Assembly: GCF_000471905.2 (NCBI RefSeq)
Contig: NW_006496884.1
Span: forward strand, 141,296 to 205,295
DNA from: Amborella trichopoda
Taxonomy: Eukaryota > Streptophyta > Magnoliopsida > Amborellales > Amborellaceae
DNA: 64,000 bases
Reading direction: 5' to 3'
Part shown: positions 51,771 through 63,564 of the stretch, one piece after another
How the letters are laid out: each line of letters begins with the position of its first letter
How positions within the stretch are numbered: position 1 is the stretch's first letter
The notes under the pieces: generated by a model
Told to the model about the DNA's origin: nothing
The model's input: the letters and a program-made list of their open reading frames with translations, nothing else
The model's database searches: none
Program-made: the position numbers and the translations under genes

Positions 51771-52715
51771 CCAAGTGGACGGACGCTAATGCAAACAAAA
51801 AGTAAGTAGAGGGCATTTTCTATTATTAAATTTTGCCCTTCCAGAACAATTTTTTTTAAAAAAATGATTACGATTGCTACGAGGGAAGAGTACGTTGTTC
51901 CCGCCAAATGGAAAAACCCATTGATACGTCGCCACGTGTCCATCACTTGCACACAATTGCCGAGCTTTGTGCTGTCAGCTGCTCCACACTGCTGATTCAA
52001 AGGCCTTCTTGATCGGCCCCACTCATTCTCTTTCTCTTCTTCAGAGAACTCTCTCTCTTTTTAATCTCATAGTGGAGCTGTGGTTTCTGCAAGAAGTTGA
52101 CCTGCTTTCTCTTCATTGGAAGACTTCTAAAGGCAGCTGTGGTTTATGTGTCTTGGGCGGGTATAGGGTTTCTAAATGAGGTAATTCCTTATCGATTTTG
52201 GTTCTGAAAACTCATATAGGGAAGTATTTTATTCAAGAAGAAAACAGAGGTTGCAGAAAAGGAATTGGATCTAGGGTCCCAACAAGTCCTCCTTTATTTT
52301 TCTTTGATTCATGATAATTGCAGAGAAATGACACTGTATTGAGGGTTTCTTTTCAATTTCTGATATATCTATTATTGGCACGTTGTTTCAGAGCAGTTAG
52401 AGAGAGGGACCATGGATTCTAGGGCTTTAATCCATGAAAGTTTGTTTGACTTCATCAATACTGGTTTCTTAAAAGCTCAACCTTGACTTAGAAGAGCCAT
52501 ATGGCTAAATCATCAGTTTCCAAGGTTTCTTCTAGTGGACTTTTGCACTACCTTCCGGGGCTTGCAGAAATGACAAAGTAGTTCATTGATACCTCTTTTA
52601 CAAAGCTTCAGAGAGAATCCATTTGTTCTATGGTTTCCATATTTGATGATTCACTGTAAAAATTTCTCATGAAGTAGCTTTAAGAGTGAAGGTATCGTTT
52701 CTTGCGTGTCCATTA

Positions 52716-52947
52716 ATGGCAAATCTAACATCTCGTCTTCTTCCTGGTTATGCACTGTGCCTAGTCCCTGGTATTGCCAAGAGGCCACAAACTGTTGCCT
52801 ATGGTTTCAGAAACAGAGCAAAGACTCTAAACATGAGATCGGTCTCCACAATTCCTCAAGCGTCTGCTTCTTTGGCTCCCATTGCTCCAGTGAAAGAGGT
52901 CTTCTTAGGCACTGCAAAAACCTCTCTGAGCCTTGCTGCTATATGTG
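52716..52947 (+). CDS. First coding exon of an unidentified gene with a likely plastid transit peptide
   Basis: ATG at 52716 begins MANLTSRLLPGYALCLVPG. The first 60 or so residues are rich in S, T, A, R and K with few acids (PQTVAYGFRNRAKTL, RSVSTIPQASASLAPIAP), as in plastid transit peptides. VKEVFLGTAKTSLSLAAIC follows and is hydrophobic, possibly a first membrane helix. The exon ends at a strong donor (TGTG then GTAAGT), leaving one base over. Upstream in-frame sequence is open to a stop at about 52681 without another ATG. The next exons are not certain; one candidate is at 63520-63564. The family is not recognised; an AEC-type (auxin efflux carrier-like) transporter is a guess. Confidence 0.6.
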
Positions 52948-55900
52948 GTAAGTTTCTAAAACCCGAATTTTACAATTTCTTGTTAAAATTTTGGCAAGTT
53001 TTTTTGTAATTTTCTCTATGCCAGGTTTTCAAGACTGCTAAATGTGGCAAGTTTTGCTACTCAGATTTTTCCATTTCTCGTGAAAAATTCTGCATTCAAA
53101 GCTTATGTGGTTTAAATACAAAGGTTAGTTATAAGAAAAGCATTGGAAAATTAGGTAAAAAGAAAATTAGAAAATGAAGAAATTTGTCATTGCAATGCCA
53201 TTGATGGAAAATGTTGGATTTATGTGGCCTTCCTTAAGAGAGATTGTATAGAACATTTTGAATAAATGAGTAATAAACTCAGTGGGAGTGTGGTCCTCTT
53301 GTGGACCATACTAGGCAAATGTAATTTGTCGATACTCGGACTAGACTCAATGTGTTAGTCTAATCGAGTTATGAAAAACCCAAGGTCCCAGGGCATAGAG
53401 TTAAAATCAAGAAGGGTTTAGTGGGTTAGCCCTTGATGAGGCTGGAGTATACCCGGATGAGAGCCGAGGGACTGTGTGACATTTGTGTGTGATGGATGGC
53501 TTAAGGCTAAAACCTCTATTGGATGGCTTATAGAGATAAGGTTAAAACCTCTATACGGTATGTATATAGATAGCTGTATTGAGATAAATATCCACTATTG
53601 AAGGTGGAGCGTGTACATGTGTTAGAGATTACCTCTATGCACTATAGAGTCGTGGTTGCATCATGGTCTAGCAGATCATGATTTTGTCTTTAGGGGAGAA
53701 CTTGAAATTCACAGACTTAGATTATGTCCCCTAGCCCATTGATTGACTTTGACGGTCCAATTATGAGCCGTGCAGTGGACTGTGAGTCATGGGAACTGCT
53801 GGGTCAGTTTGAGAAAGCTATTGTGGATCGTGGTCCACAGTTAAAGGTGGAGTACTCTTGTGCGTTGATAAAATCCTAGACCTATATAGATTCGATTATC
53901 ATAAAAATAATTTAGTTTAATTAATTTTATGTTATTTGATTTTTAGAATGTTTATTTGAAATTTTGTGAATCTTCTGATATTTTAATATTGTCATTTGGA
54001 TTTATAAATAAAGAGAAATTCATTTTCTGAACTTTTAAATAAACTAAGAGGTTTAAAAAAAATCTAAAAATCAAATTTTATTATTTCTAAAAATATGTGG
54101 AACCTACCTTTACACATGGGGGCCCATTTAATATTTTTCGTGGGATTGGGTGGGGCTTATGAGAGGCCGCAATGGGTGGCATGCCCCACCCATGAGGAGG
54201 TGACCTCTTACTAAATATTGTGAGGGGATCTCCATGTTAGTTGTCTTTCCTAAATTAGGTGGGAAGTCCTCTTGCATATGGAATGAAATAAATGGTTTTA
54301 GAATGTCTTGAGAATAAAAAAGGCTTCATTGAAAGATATGGAATGAATATTTACTAAAAGAGAAAATAAAGAGATATTTTCGTTATTTAATTTATTTGAT
54401 GGGAATAGGTTTAGGAAGGGGAGGATAATGTTCTAGTGCCTTCATTAGAATTTTGATGGTGGATATAAGGAATGATTGACGCACACCTCACCCCACAAGT
54501 CTCCTTAGTTCAATGGTTAAGTTTGATCCTCCCATTAAAAAGACAAACCCTGATGCATAAAAAATCTATAAAAGAGATCATTCTTTTTCATGATCTCTAC
54601 ACTTATTCTCTCTCTAAGATTATTCTCTCTCTGAAGGTCTCTAGAGGGGCATGCCCCACCCAGGTTACATCTCTCTCTCTCTAGATAACCTAAGGGGGCA
54701 TGCCCCACCTTAAACCCTAGCTAGTCTAAGGGGCCACTCCCCACCTTAAACCCTCTATCTCTCTCTAATAGGGTGGCTCGCCTAGGCTAGGTTATCTTAC
54801 TTCTCTCTTATGGGTTCTAAAGAAAGCGAGGTTTGGTTTCATAATTTTTGTGGGTAGCAAATGGATCATCCCCTAGCTAGTAGATTTCTCCCACTCTCTT
54901 TGATTTTTATCTCTCATAAAGGTCAAGCCAAGGGGCTAGAATAAGACTAAGGCATTGAGGCTTTAGGTGGTTGGTTCTAGATCGAGTTTTATATGCATTA
55001 ATTGGGTTTTGCCATAAGAAAGAGAATCAAGAGATCGATCAAAGATCCCGAGTACCATCGGAAAGGAAGAGACTCAACGTGGAGTGTACTAAGCTAGGTT
55101 GAGGTAATCTCCTACAATTTTATTTCTTTAAGATTTATTGATGTATGTTCTTCTTTTCCCATAAAGCAAAGAGGTCTAGGTTTTGATTATTGAATAAAGA
55201 TTTGTTATTAGGTGGTAGCAACTGAGAAACCAATTTTTACTTTATTTATTTATTTCAAGGGAATTTTATTTGTAATTGGACATTGTAAGTGATCTTGCCG
55301 GTGAAAGCAAAAGAAATTTTTTAAATACATACACTGTTCTTTATCACATAGTCCATCTTTCAGAAAATACATGCGAAAACTACATGGAATGAAATCAAAA
55401 GAGTTGCTTCTTTTGTATGATTTTAGGGCAAAAATATGGAAATAAGGACTGATCATGAGGCAGAAAAAAGTAAATTGTTGCTACTGTAGAAATTATTCCG
55501 AAAATTTGGTTTTTTTCTGGTGAAAACACAGAGGAATACCAAATTTTAGCCTCCCAGTTTTCTTTTGGCATTTTTAGTGGGTAGGTGCCATTCCCACTTA
55601 TGATTTTGACCCTTAGTTTTCATTGTCCTACCCAATGGGTGGGTATCGAAAGGACCCCCATGTATTTTTGTGGGGATAGCTGAAAAGGAGGGTGTCAAAA
55701 GCAGCTCCATAATTTTAGAGAAATTTATAGAAACATGCCTTTGGAGATTTACCTTTCAACATTTGATCATTCCCTCTCTCCTACCCAATGTTGTGAGATT
55801 TCGCTTCAGAACCTTCTTCGGTTTGTTCAGAAAAATTAAGCGCTTCAGTACTTCTTCCGATTCTGAGGAAGACTTCGGATTTATATTAAGTTAAAAAAAA

Positions 55901-57148
55901 AAAATCTGAAGTCTCTCCCCTAATCTGCCAAATTACCGAAGTGCTTCATTTTTCTGACCAAATTGAAGGAGGTTCTGAAACGAATCTAACAATATTGGTC
56001 AAAGCAACATAACCGATGTCAATACTGTATGATCACGGTCAATGGGCATAATCCACAATTGAAGTGAATACTTCAACCAATGTCTAAACTGCACTACTTA
56101 GGCGAAAGCAACTCAACGTGAGGTCTATACAGTCACTTCGAAGCCAAGTCTCAAATGAGACTAAGTTTTCAGCAATATGTATTAATCCCAAAATTCTTGG
56201 CTGAAATCGATATAGTTATTGCGAAGTTCAAGTTGTAAATAGAGCCCAGATTGAGGTTTCCAAAAGGGTAATTTGAACATTCCGAAACATAGGACACCTT
56301 CGCTTGAATAGTTGGACTGGGTGGCATGATATGCTCTTGCTGCCTTCAACATAATTAAAGCACATGACTTGCAAGATCCAAGATGCAATTGGGTTGTGAC
56401 GAGAATAACCCTAGGATACCATTGCCCCTAGAAGCAATGTGTAGGTTTTGTGAGTTGCATTCCATGTGAAACCTCTTGATGAACATAGATTTCACATTGA
56501 TTTGCCCATAAAATATTTTAGCTGGGTACAGGCTTTGATTCGGTCTAAGTTTCATAAAAATCCGTTAATGGAATCTTGACTTACAAAGAAATCTTAGTTA
56601 CTAGTTGTTGAAAAGGTTGGTTACACACGGCAAACATGTGTCTACACATGTCATAAGAGAGTGACATGTGGCAAAGCAAATGGGTGGCAGGAGAGACTAA
56701 TGATGCAGGAGAGACTAATGAACCATGACGTGAAATCGTAGGGCCTAGTCGCCCATGGTGAACTGTCATAACTGGAGCCAAAGGTTGCGAAACACTTTTC
56801 AACATAGGCTAAAAGTCATGACCACTGCTGAGGTCATGAATAGCATGGGCATCGTGCACCTCATGTGCCATGAATGTGAGAAGTGCAAAGTGAGCCTCAA
56901 GTGCCTTTACATTGCTCACATGCAATGCCACATGCTCTGCATAGGCCTTCTTACTCTGTTCCATATTCCATGACCACAAAGGTAGAGAGGATTTCTCTCT
57001 ATGTACGTGACTCGCTCATTCTAATTTGTCTCAGTAGGACTAAAGCCCTCACTTAAGTCATACATTGTCCTAAATTTGAAAATGCCCAATCAAATTGTGA
57101 AATTCCCTTTGTTGTTTTCAAAGAACCTTTTTCAAAACTAATATATAA
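52948..57148. other. Presumed first intron of the plus-strand gene, left part
   Basis: About 4.2 kb without a convincing exon. A region from about 53.2 to 55.1 kb is GC-richer and has repeated phrases (GTGGACCATACTAGG, GGGCATGCCCCACC), suggesting an old repeat, but no terminal structure could be fixed. Confidence 0.45.
54640..54760. repeat. Repeated palindromic GGGGCATGCCCCACC-type motif
   Basis: Two exact GGGGCATGCCCCACC occurrences about 50 bp apart and a third degenerate one (GGGGCCACTCCCCACC), each followed by CTCTCTCT or TTAAACCCT. A further GGCATGCCCCACC lies near 54178. Confidence 0.65.
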
Positions 57149-57356
57149 TAAAATTATTTATTTTTGGTACAAAAAAATCGCAATCACCCTTAGCTGTCAG
57201 ATGTGAAATTAGGTGGTTAAGGGCATCGACTCTGCTCAAAGTTTGAGAAAATCTTTTTCGGATTTTATGCGGGCAACGATGCACTCCCAGCCACCTGATT
57301 TTACATTTGATGGCTAGAGGTGATTGTGACCTTCTTGTACCAAAAGTAAATGATCT
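57149..57356. mobile_element. Foldback MITE
   Basis: Left arm ATTTATTTTTGGTACAAAA, GCAATCACC, GATGTGAAATTAGGTGG pairs with right arm CCACCTGATTTTACATTTGA, GGTGATTGTGACC, GTACCAAAAGTAAAT. The arms are about 70 bp each, non-coding. Related to the element at 1028-1206. Confidence 0.7.
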
Positions 57357-57512
57357 TATTGTATACTTTCCCTTGCCATACATCAATAGCTTACTACACT
57401 CTAAACATCTTATTAGGTATTTTTATTCAAAGCATGAGTATCTCAGGATTGACTCAGTGAGACATTCATGTTAAAAAATACCATTATCTCATGAGGTGTT
57501 TAAAGCGAGATA

Positions 57513-57928
57513 TAGAGGTGGCAATTTGGTCGGGTTGACCCGACAGGTTGAAAACTTCAACCAACGTGGCTCCAAATTTGGACCAAAATGTTGGACCTTG
57601 ATATGGCGGGTCCAAGTCCAATTGACCTGGGTCGGGTCTGGGTCCATCTTGGACCTTATCGGATCGGGTTGGGTGTGGGCCATGGTCGAACCTGCCCAAC
57701 CCAACTTTATATTTATATATATGTATATGTGCTACATTATTTATATATTACAAATATTTGTAATAAAATTTATTTATTTTTTATCTAAAACTGTACCCCA
57801 CTCAACTTGCTGGTCAAGTCCTTGTCCAATGACTTGGACTTGACACAGTTTGGATCCAACTAAGACCCAGTCGTGTCGAGTCCGGTTCATGATCGATTAG
57901 GACCCAACCCCACCCGTTAACATCTCTA
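57513..57928. mobile_element. GGGTC-rich hAT-like element, 416 bp
   Basis: Left end TAGAGGTGGCAATTTGG; right end, inverted, TAGAGATGTTAACGGG. Flanks GCGAGATA (57505-57512) and GTTAGATA (57929-57936) match at 6 of 8. Subterminal regions are dense in GGGTC/GACCC; the centre is AT-rich. Confidence 0.7.
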
Positions 57929-57979
57929 GTTAGATACTGGTTTTTGAAAACATCAATCTCCTCTGACAACTTAAGTACT

Positions 57980-58900
57980 TAACGCCATCATCCCAGCCAT
58001 ATCCCAACTATTTGGGTTCGGCTAAATAAATCTTGGTCCCCTGTTCTGCTCTATCAAGGGCCATACTCTTAGTTAGACTATAACTTAATATATCATTTCT
58101 CACTATTTCTATCCATGTCCTTTGGGGCTTACACCTTGCCCTTTTAGAGTCTTCTACTTGAACCAAAATCACGATCCTAATTGGTGTTCTAGGTCAACGT
58201 TGCATATAACTAGACCACCTAATGTTACTTTCCCTCATTTAGGGGTGGCAACGGGTTGGGTCTAGCTGGACCCGGGCCCAGACCCGAATAGTATTCAGCT
58301 CCAAGTTTTGTACTCGGACCCGACCCGTTGGATACCCATTCCCATGCCCGTCGGGTCTCGGTCTAGTCGGGTCCATTGCCACCCTCACTATATGCTTCTT
58401 TTTTATTTTTTGCCCTTTTTTTTACAATCATATACCCGTATTATTGGCAACAATGTCACAATCACCCGCCGTTATATTTCAAGCTGTTTGATTTGTCGTT
58501 TAATAGCTAAAAATGACTACGAGTTCTTATTGCATACGATCCTCAATACACCCAAACGAATAGGGCTTAAAGTAAAGTATTTTGTCTCTAGCGGTTTGTG
58601 GTTATGGGTCCAAGTTTTAGGCTCGGACCCGACCCATTGGGTCCAAATGCTGGACCCGTGTTGGGTATACTCGGTGGGTCCCGGGTCGGGTCCAGGTTCA
58701 ATACCACCCCTACCCTCATTTTATCGCCAATTGGAGCTACTCCTAAGCTCCCTCCACTGTATTCATTACGATTTCCATCCTTCTTTGTCTTCAACTCATC
58801 CATCCCAACATTCTCATCTATGCTACATGCATTATGTGGATATGTTGTTTCTTGACCTCCCACCCTTCATCCCATAATGAATTGCTGAACGCGCAGCTGT
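57980..58900 (-). mobile_element. RTE-type LINE 3' fragment split by a hAT-like element
   Basis: Left part (57980-58239) has AACTATTTGGGTTCGGCTA and later RTE blocks; the right part (58721-58900) resumes with TTATCGCCAATTGGAGC. Joining across the insertion reproduces the order seen at 9.6 kb (TTCCCTCATCTTATCACC). Left boundary near the CCATCATCCC run. Confidence 0.75.
58240..58712. mobile_element. GGGTC-rich hAT-like element, 473 bp, perfect 8-bp target duplication
   Basis: Ends TAGGGGTGGCAACGGG and, inverted, TAGGGGTGGTATTGAACC. Identical 8-bp flanks CCCTCATT at 58232-58239 and 58713-58720. It interrupts an RTE LINE cleanly. An internal block TTGCCACCCTCA near 58376 looks like a second, internal copy of the terminus, so the element may be a composite. 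Confidence 0.88.
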
Positions 58901-61019
58901 TTTATAAACCTCCCCCTTAAGGGACCCATTATATATATATAGTACGAATATCCCATAATGTGACTTGGCAAGATACTAGTGCTAAAAAATACTAATATCA
59001 TGGTAATTTACTCAACAAGATATGTGGTAATCGAAAATTTAAACATCTCATAGGGTATTTAGGGTTAGTATATAGAAAATACCACTATCTCATGTAGGTG
59101 ATTTTGCCAAAAAATTATTTTTGTCTATGTAGGGGCAAAATTGGAAACTGCCCTTCAATAGTTTCTAACCCACAATAATAGAATACATTAAACTTTCTTC
59201 AAAACAGTTGTAATCCACTACTAACCAATTTTGGCATCATCCTCAGTGGACATCTTGAGGGTGGGACAAAAGGGTATTAAATAGTGTATTTCTTGAGGGT
59301 TGTTTTATGAAAACCCCTATTATGGGAAATTTATCGTGGTGAACAAAACGTTCCGTATGAATAGATTGTAGAGAAATCAATGCCCCAGAAAATATGACCT
59401 ATTGATTAGAACACTTAGCAATATTTGGTGCAAGGTTAAAAAAAAAGGATTGGTGACCCGGATTAGCCACTCAAAAAAATGTCGGATCAGTGGATTGGCG
59501 ATTCGGATCAAAGAATCTGCTAGATCGGCTGGTTTTGGCTTAAAAAAAATTTCAAAAAATCCCTTCAAATAATTTTTTGAGTTTCGAAAAAAAATTGCGA
59601 TTGCTATATTTTGTACTTTCGTTATTTTGCAAAAAATACGTAAATATTAAGACGATGTTTTCATATCAGGATGTCTGTATAATTATTAATTATAATATAA
59701 TATTATAATATCACGTTAAACATGATTCATGAAATACTAAAAAGCACTTTTATACTATAAGATTAATAATACCCCTTATAGAGTGAAATTAGTAGCGCAT
59801 CAAACATTTTTTAATTCTCTCAATCTCTCTACTCATCCAAAATTATCACAACCCCAAAGTCATCTACGTATGCTTGTAACACTTGTTGATGTCCCTCATA
59901 ATCGGGCTCTGGCTTTCTCAGGTGTCAAATGTGATGCTATACCGTAAACTTTGTCTCGTAATATCATCTAATTTTTAAAAAATCTTATTAAGTATTATAA
60001 CAAAAAACAATACATTATGTAATTTAAATATAAATAAATAAAATACAAGATTTGGTTGTTAATTATACTAATGTATGTATAATTTCTAATTATAATGTTT
60101 TAATATTACATCAAATGTGATTCAAAAAAAAAAAAAAACTTTATCATAAGATTAAAAATAAATATAAAACCCCTTATAAATTTTGATGTCACGACATTTT
60201 AAAAAAGCCTTTTAAAAAATGATTTTTCACTAAAAATGAAAAATAATGGCATAAAATTTGAGAAATGATAAAAATGAAAAAATGATTGAATCACTCCATA
60301 TGCTGATAATAAACTATATGCATCAAAAGCCCTTCATTTATTCCAAGAATTATTAATTTTTAAAACATGATTTTTCAAAAATCTCCAAAACGAGTTTGCA
60401 TCATAGTTAAGGGAATCGTGGGGGTAGGGTGGCGTTCTCGCTCCAGAACCTCGATCCCACGGTTTCTCCTAGGGATCTCATTGGGACTCCGGTTTTCAAT
60501 TTTGAGATCTCGCTCCCAAATAAAGGGATCACGTTCCAACCATTAGTGGATTTCAATACCATTTCGAAATACATTCCTGTTCCCATCAAACATGGTCCAA
60601 GGTTTTGGTACATTATAATCTTGGGTTCCATAAATGTGGAATCTACTTTAAAAAACAGATGAATCCAGTTCCACAATATTCCTACTCCTCTCTCTCCATC
60701 TCCCCTTTTTATATAAGTGGCAAGTTTTGTAACAGAGCAACAAATTTAGTATTCATGCAAATGGCAAGTTTTATAACAAAGCAACAAACTCAGTATTCAT
60801 GCTTTGATCAAATACCAGATTATCCAATAAAATGTCAAATCAAGACAGTAACCAACGCAACATTCATATTCTGATCCTAAAACCAGATTTATTACATATA
60901 TCTTAGAAATTCAATGCCTTGAAACCCATGCAACATTCGTGTTTCAATCCAAATACCTGATTATGACAAATCAGAAAATATATATGAAAAGCAACAAAAA
61001 AACCATTTATCTGATCGCT

Positions 61020-61235
61020 ATCTCTCCACTCTCACTCTCACTCTCACTCCTCCCTACGCACACCTCTCTCTATTGCATACAACTCTCTCTACTGCACACA
61101 CAACTCTCCACTGCGTACACACACCTCTCTCTCTACTGCAGACACAACTCTATTGTGCATACACACACCTCTCTCTTTACTGCACACACTCACTCAACTC
61201 TCTCTCTCTCTCTCTCTTATGCACACACTAGAGTC
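61020..61235. repeat. CT/CA-rich minisatellite-like region
   Basis: Alternating CTCTCTCT and CACACAC blocks in irregular units of about 30-40 bp such as CTCTCTACTGCACACACAA. Confidence 0.75.
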
Positions 61236-61609
61236 AGAGAAATACACAGGGAAAGAGCACAAGCGCACATACCTGTAGTGTGGAAGAGTTGGGAGGAACG
61301 ACCAGATTCACCAGAATAATCACCACAAGCTAATGGTGAAGGAGCTGTGTGGGCTGGTTTTTTGGGCCAAGGGTTAATATAGAGGGAGGGTGAATTGGGT
61401 GGGGAAGGGGGGGGGGGTACGTGTTGGTGATCTAGGTATGTAGTTGATTAAAATAATGGAAAAAATCCAATTTATATACTTGTAGATTATTTCTTGGATT
61501 TGTGTGTAACGAATATCTTGGTGGTTCGAGGGATTTTGTTATTAAAGTTATACCTCTAATGGGATTTGGAGTATATATAAGAAGAATGTATTACATAAGT
61601 ATACTATGG

Positions 61610-62135
61610 ACTATCTAATAGAGTGATCTATACTTTTAGCATTTATCAAGTAGTATATAGGCACTTGATGTATCAAATTTTAGTAATATGCATTTAATTA
61701 AAGAGGGTATGTCATACATTAGATTTTGGACTAAGGACCACTGACTAAGTAGCAAAATAATCCATACTCTTTAGATTTATCAAGCACATAGGCATGTGTT
61801 GCATAAAAATATGGTTTGATGCACTTATTTAAACATAGGATGTCATACATATTACATTTTGGACTATGGACCACAGACTATATAGTAATGTGCCTAAAAG
61901 TATTTAATATTTCATCAAGTAGCATGTATGCCTAGAAATAGGGCACTATGGATTTATTTAATTAGAGGTTGTCATACGCTCATATGTACATGTTGGATTT
62001 TGGAACATGGACTATGGACATATATGGTAAAGGGTTCAGTAGTATTTAGCATTTATCAAGTAGCATGTAAGCATATGATGTATAGATATGGGCCACTATA
62101 GATTTATTTAACTAGAGGATATCATACATATTTGA
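61610..62135. repeat. Degenerate tandem repeat, about 130-140 bp unit, four copies
   Basis: Recurring order: GGACTATGGAC, TTTATCAAGTAGCATGTA, TTTATTTAATTAGAGG and TGTCATACAT. The TTTATCAAG-like word recurs near 61643, 61771, 61911 and 62051. Confidence 0.65.
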
Positions 62136-63519
62136 CTCGTTCCCTGAACCAATGGTAGTTGCAGATCTTGGGGCCAATCAACTGAGGACCTTGATTCCTA
62201 TACTTGAAGAATCTTGATATTGAGAACACCCATTATATGACAAACGGAAACCTTGATTCCTTAACCAAGGGAACCCGTACTTGCTCTACTTGACAACCTT
62301 GTTTAATGTGTAGTGGTGCTTAGATTCTTGCCAGTCAAAACCTCAAACCCATCGATATGGGATCTCACTCCCGTAAACCTAAGAATCTCGTTCCCTCTGT
62401 TGTTCATTGTACAAACGCCAATCTCAAACCCATGGCACTTTTGCAATAGGGCGGTTCTGCGATTCCCGAACCGATCCCACTCTTGTCTCCAACAACTATG
62501 GTTTGCATTATTGCTCAAAATATAAATTTGTAATCATATTTTAATGAAATAAAAAACAAATAAATACATTTATGCTTGCATGAATTATTGTTATTTACCT
62601 CAAAATTTATTTATTTATTTTGACAAACTTACTATATTTCATTGTTTACTTTAAAATTTATTCTTCTACTCGCCCTAGTTATTCAACTGTAGAAGTGGTA
62701 AAGATGTCCCATTTAGTCACCCCATAGAAATCGTAGTGGAAGGGAAGACTTGTCCCACATCAAAAATTTGAGGCATGCAAAGCCTTCATAAAAAAATGCC
62801 ACACTTAATCCTCATGCAATGAGTTGCACGTGCGAGTTGAAAGGTGACTATGGCATCTATACGGGCAAGGGGTCAACCAATGATGTAAACCTCTGACAAA
62901 TGGTGATACGACCTAAAGGTTTTTCAAAATTCAATTTAACAAGAAAAAAAAAAGAAAAAAAGTACTGTTTCCAAACGTTTCTCTAATAGATCTGACCAGT
63001 TCGGTGAGAACCGGTATGGATCTTGCTGAACCAGTCGGTTTTGGGGGGGGGGGGGACGGGTCAGATCCCGACTTATTACGGGATCTAGAACAGCTAAGAT
63101 GATTTTCAATTTGGATCGGGCGATTCCGATCTAGATCAATGATTTTTCAAACACTGATTTGGTAGCATCATGCCCCTGCATCCAATAAAGAATCTTATTT
63201 CACTGTTAGTGTAGTCAAGTATCGTATGGTCTTGAATGATAGGAATGTTCTCGTGTTCACAAGCATTTGGGGATTGAAAGGGTTAGATTCATCATTTTAC
63301 TCTCAAAGAGAACCAATTTGGATGGTGTAAAATTATTATTTTTCCCCTCTACCAATGGGCTCTAGTCTTTTTATTTTTTCGAATATTTATTTATGGCCAT
63401 TTTTTCTCTTGTTTTCTTTATTTTTCTTTATTTATATCTTTGTTAATATTCCATTTTAGCTTAGTTTGATTCTTTGAGCGCTTTAACTTGTCAAGGTAGT
63501 TTTTGTGGGGTTGTTGCAG

Positions 63520-63564
63520 AGATCTGGGCATATCACTCCAGAGACACCAGCTATTCTAAGTCAG
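63520..63564 (+). CDS. Candidate small exon of the same plus-strand gene
   Basis: 45 bp flanked by TTGTTGCAG and GTAGAT, open in phase 0 as RSGHITPETPAILSQ. A hydrophobic segment followed by a charged loop of the form R-x-G-x-(I/L)-x-P-E resembles the first loop of AEC-family transporters. The phase does not join directly to the 52716-52947 exon, so an intermediate exon would be required. Weak evidence. Confidence 0.35.

Larger units (their letters stand above)
49545..52715. other. Intergenic region between divergent genes
   Basis: Separates the RUS3-like ATG (minus) from the plus-strand gene. Holds presumed promoters and 5' UTRs, the 36-bp minisatellite and a diverged hAT-like remnant. The plus-strand side has a pyrimidine-rich block at about 52020-52070 (TTCTCTTTCTCTTCTTC), common near plant transcription starts. 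A possible 5' UTR intron could start at GTAATTCC (about 52178) and end at TTTCAG (about 52392). No convincing TATA box fixed. Confidence 0.5.
59431..63156. mobile_element. Large hAT-like element without transposase (3.7 kb)
   Basis: Left end CAAGGTTAAAAAAAAAGG and right end, inverted, CAGTGTTTGAAAAATC are related. Flanks ATTTGGTG (59423-59430) and ATTTGGTA (63157-63164) match at 7 of 8. Both subterminal regions carry repeated GGATCGG/GATTCGG words. The interior has two GATCTCGCTCCC/GATCTCACTCCC-rich blocks (60.4-60.6 and 62.34-62.5 kb), microsatellites and degenerate tandem repeats, but no transposase frame. Other elements could be nested inside. Confidence 0.5.

Noticed and set aside
53212..55365. 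Possible solo LTR (TGTTGG start, GAAAA on both sides)
   Set aside because: The right end does not mirror the left (no CCAACA) and the 5-bp match is likely chance in AT-rich sequence.
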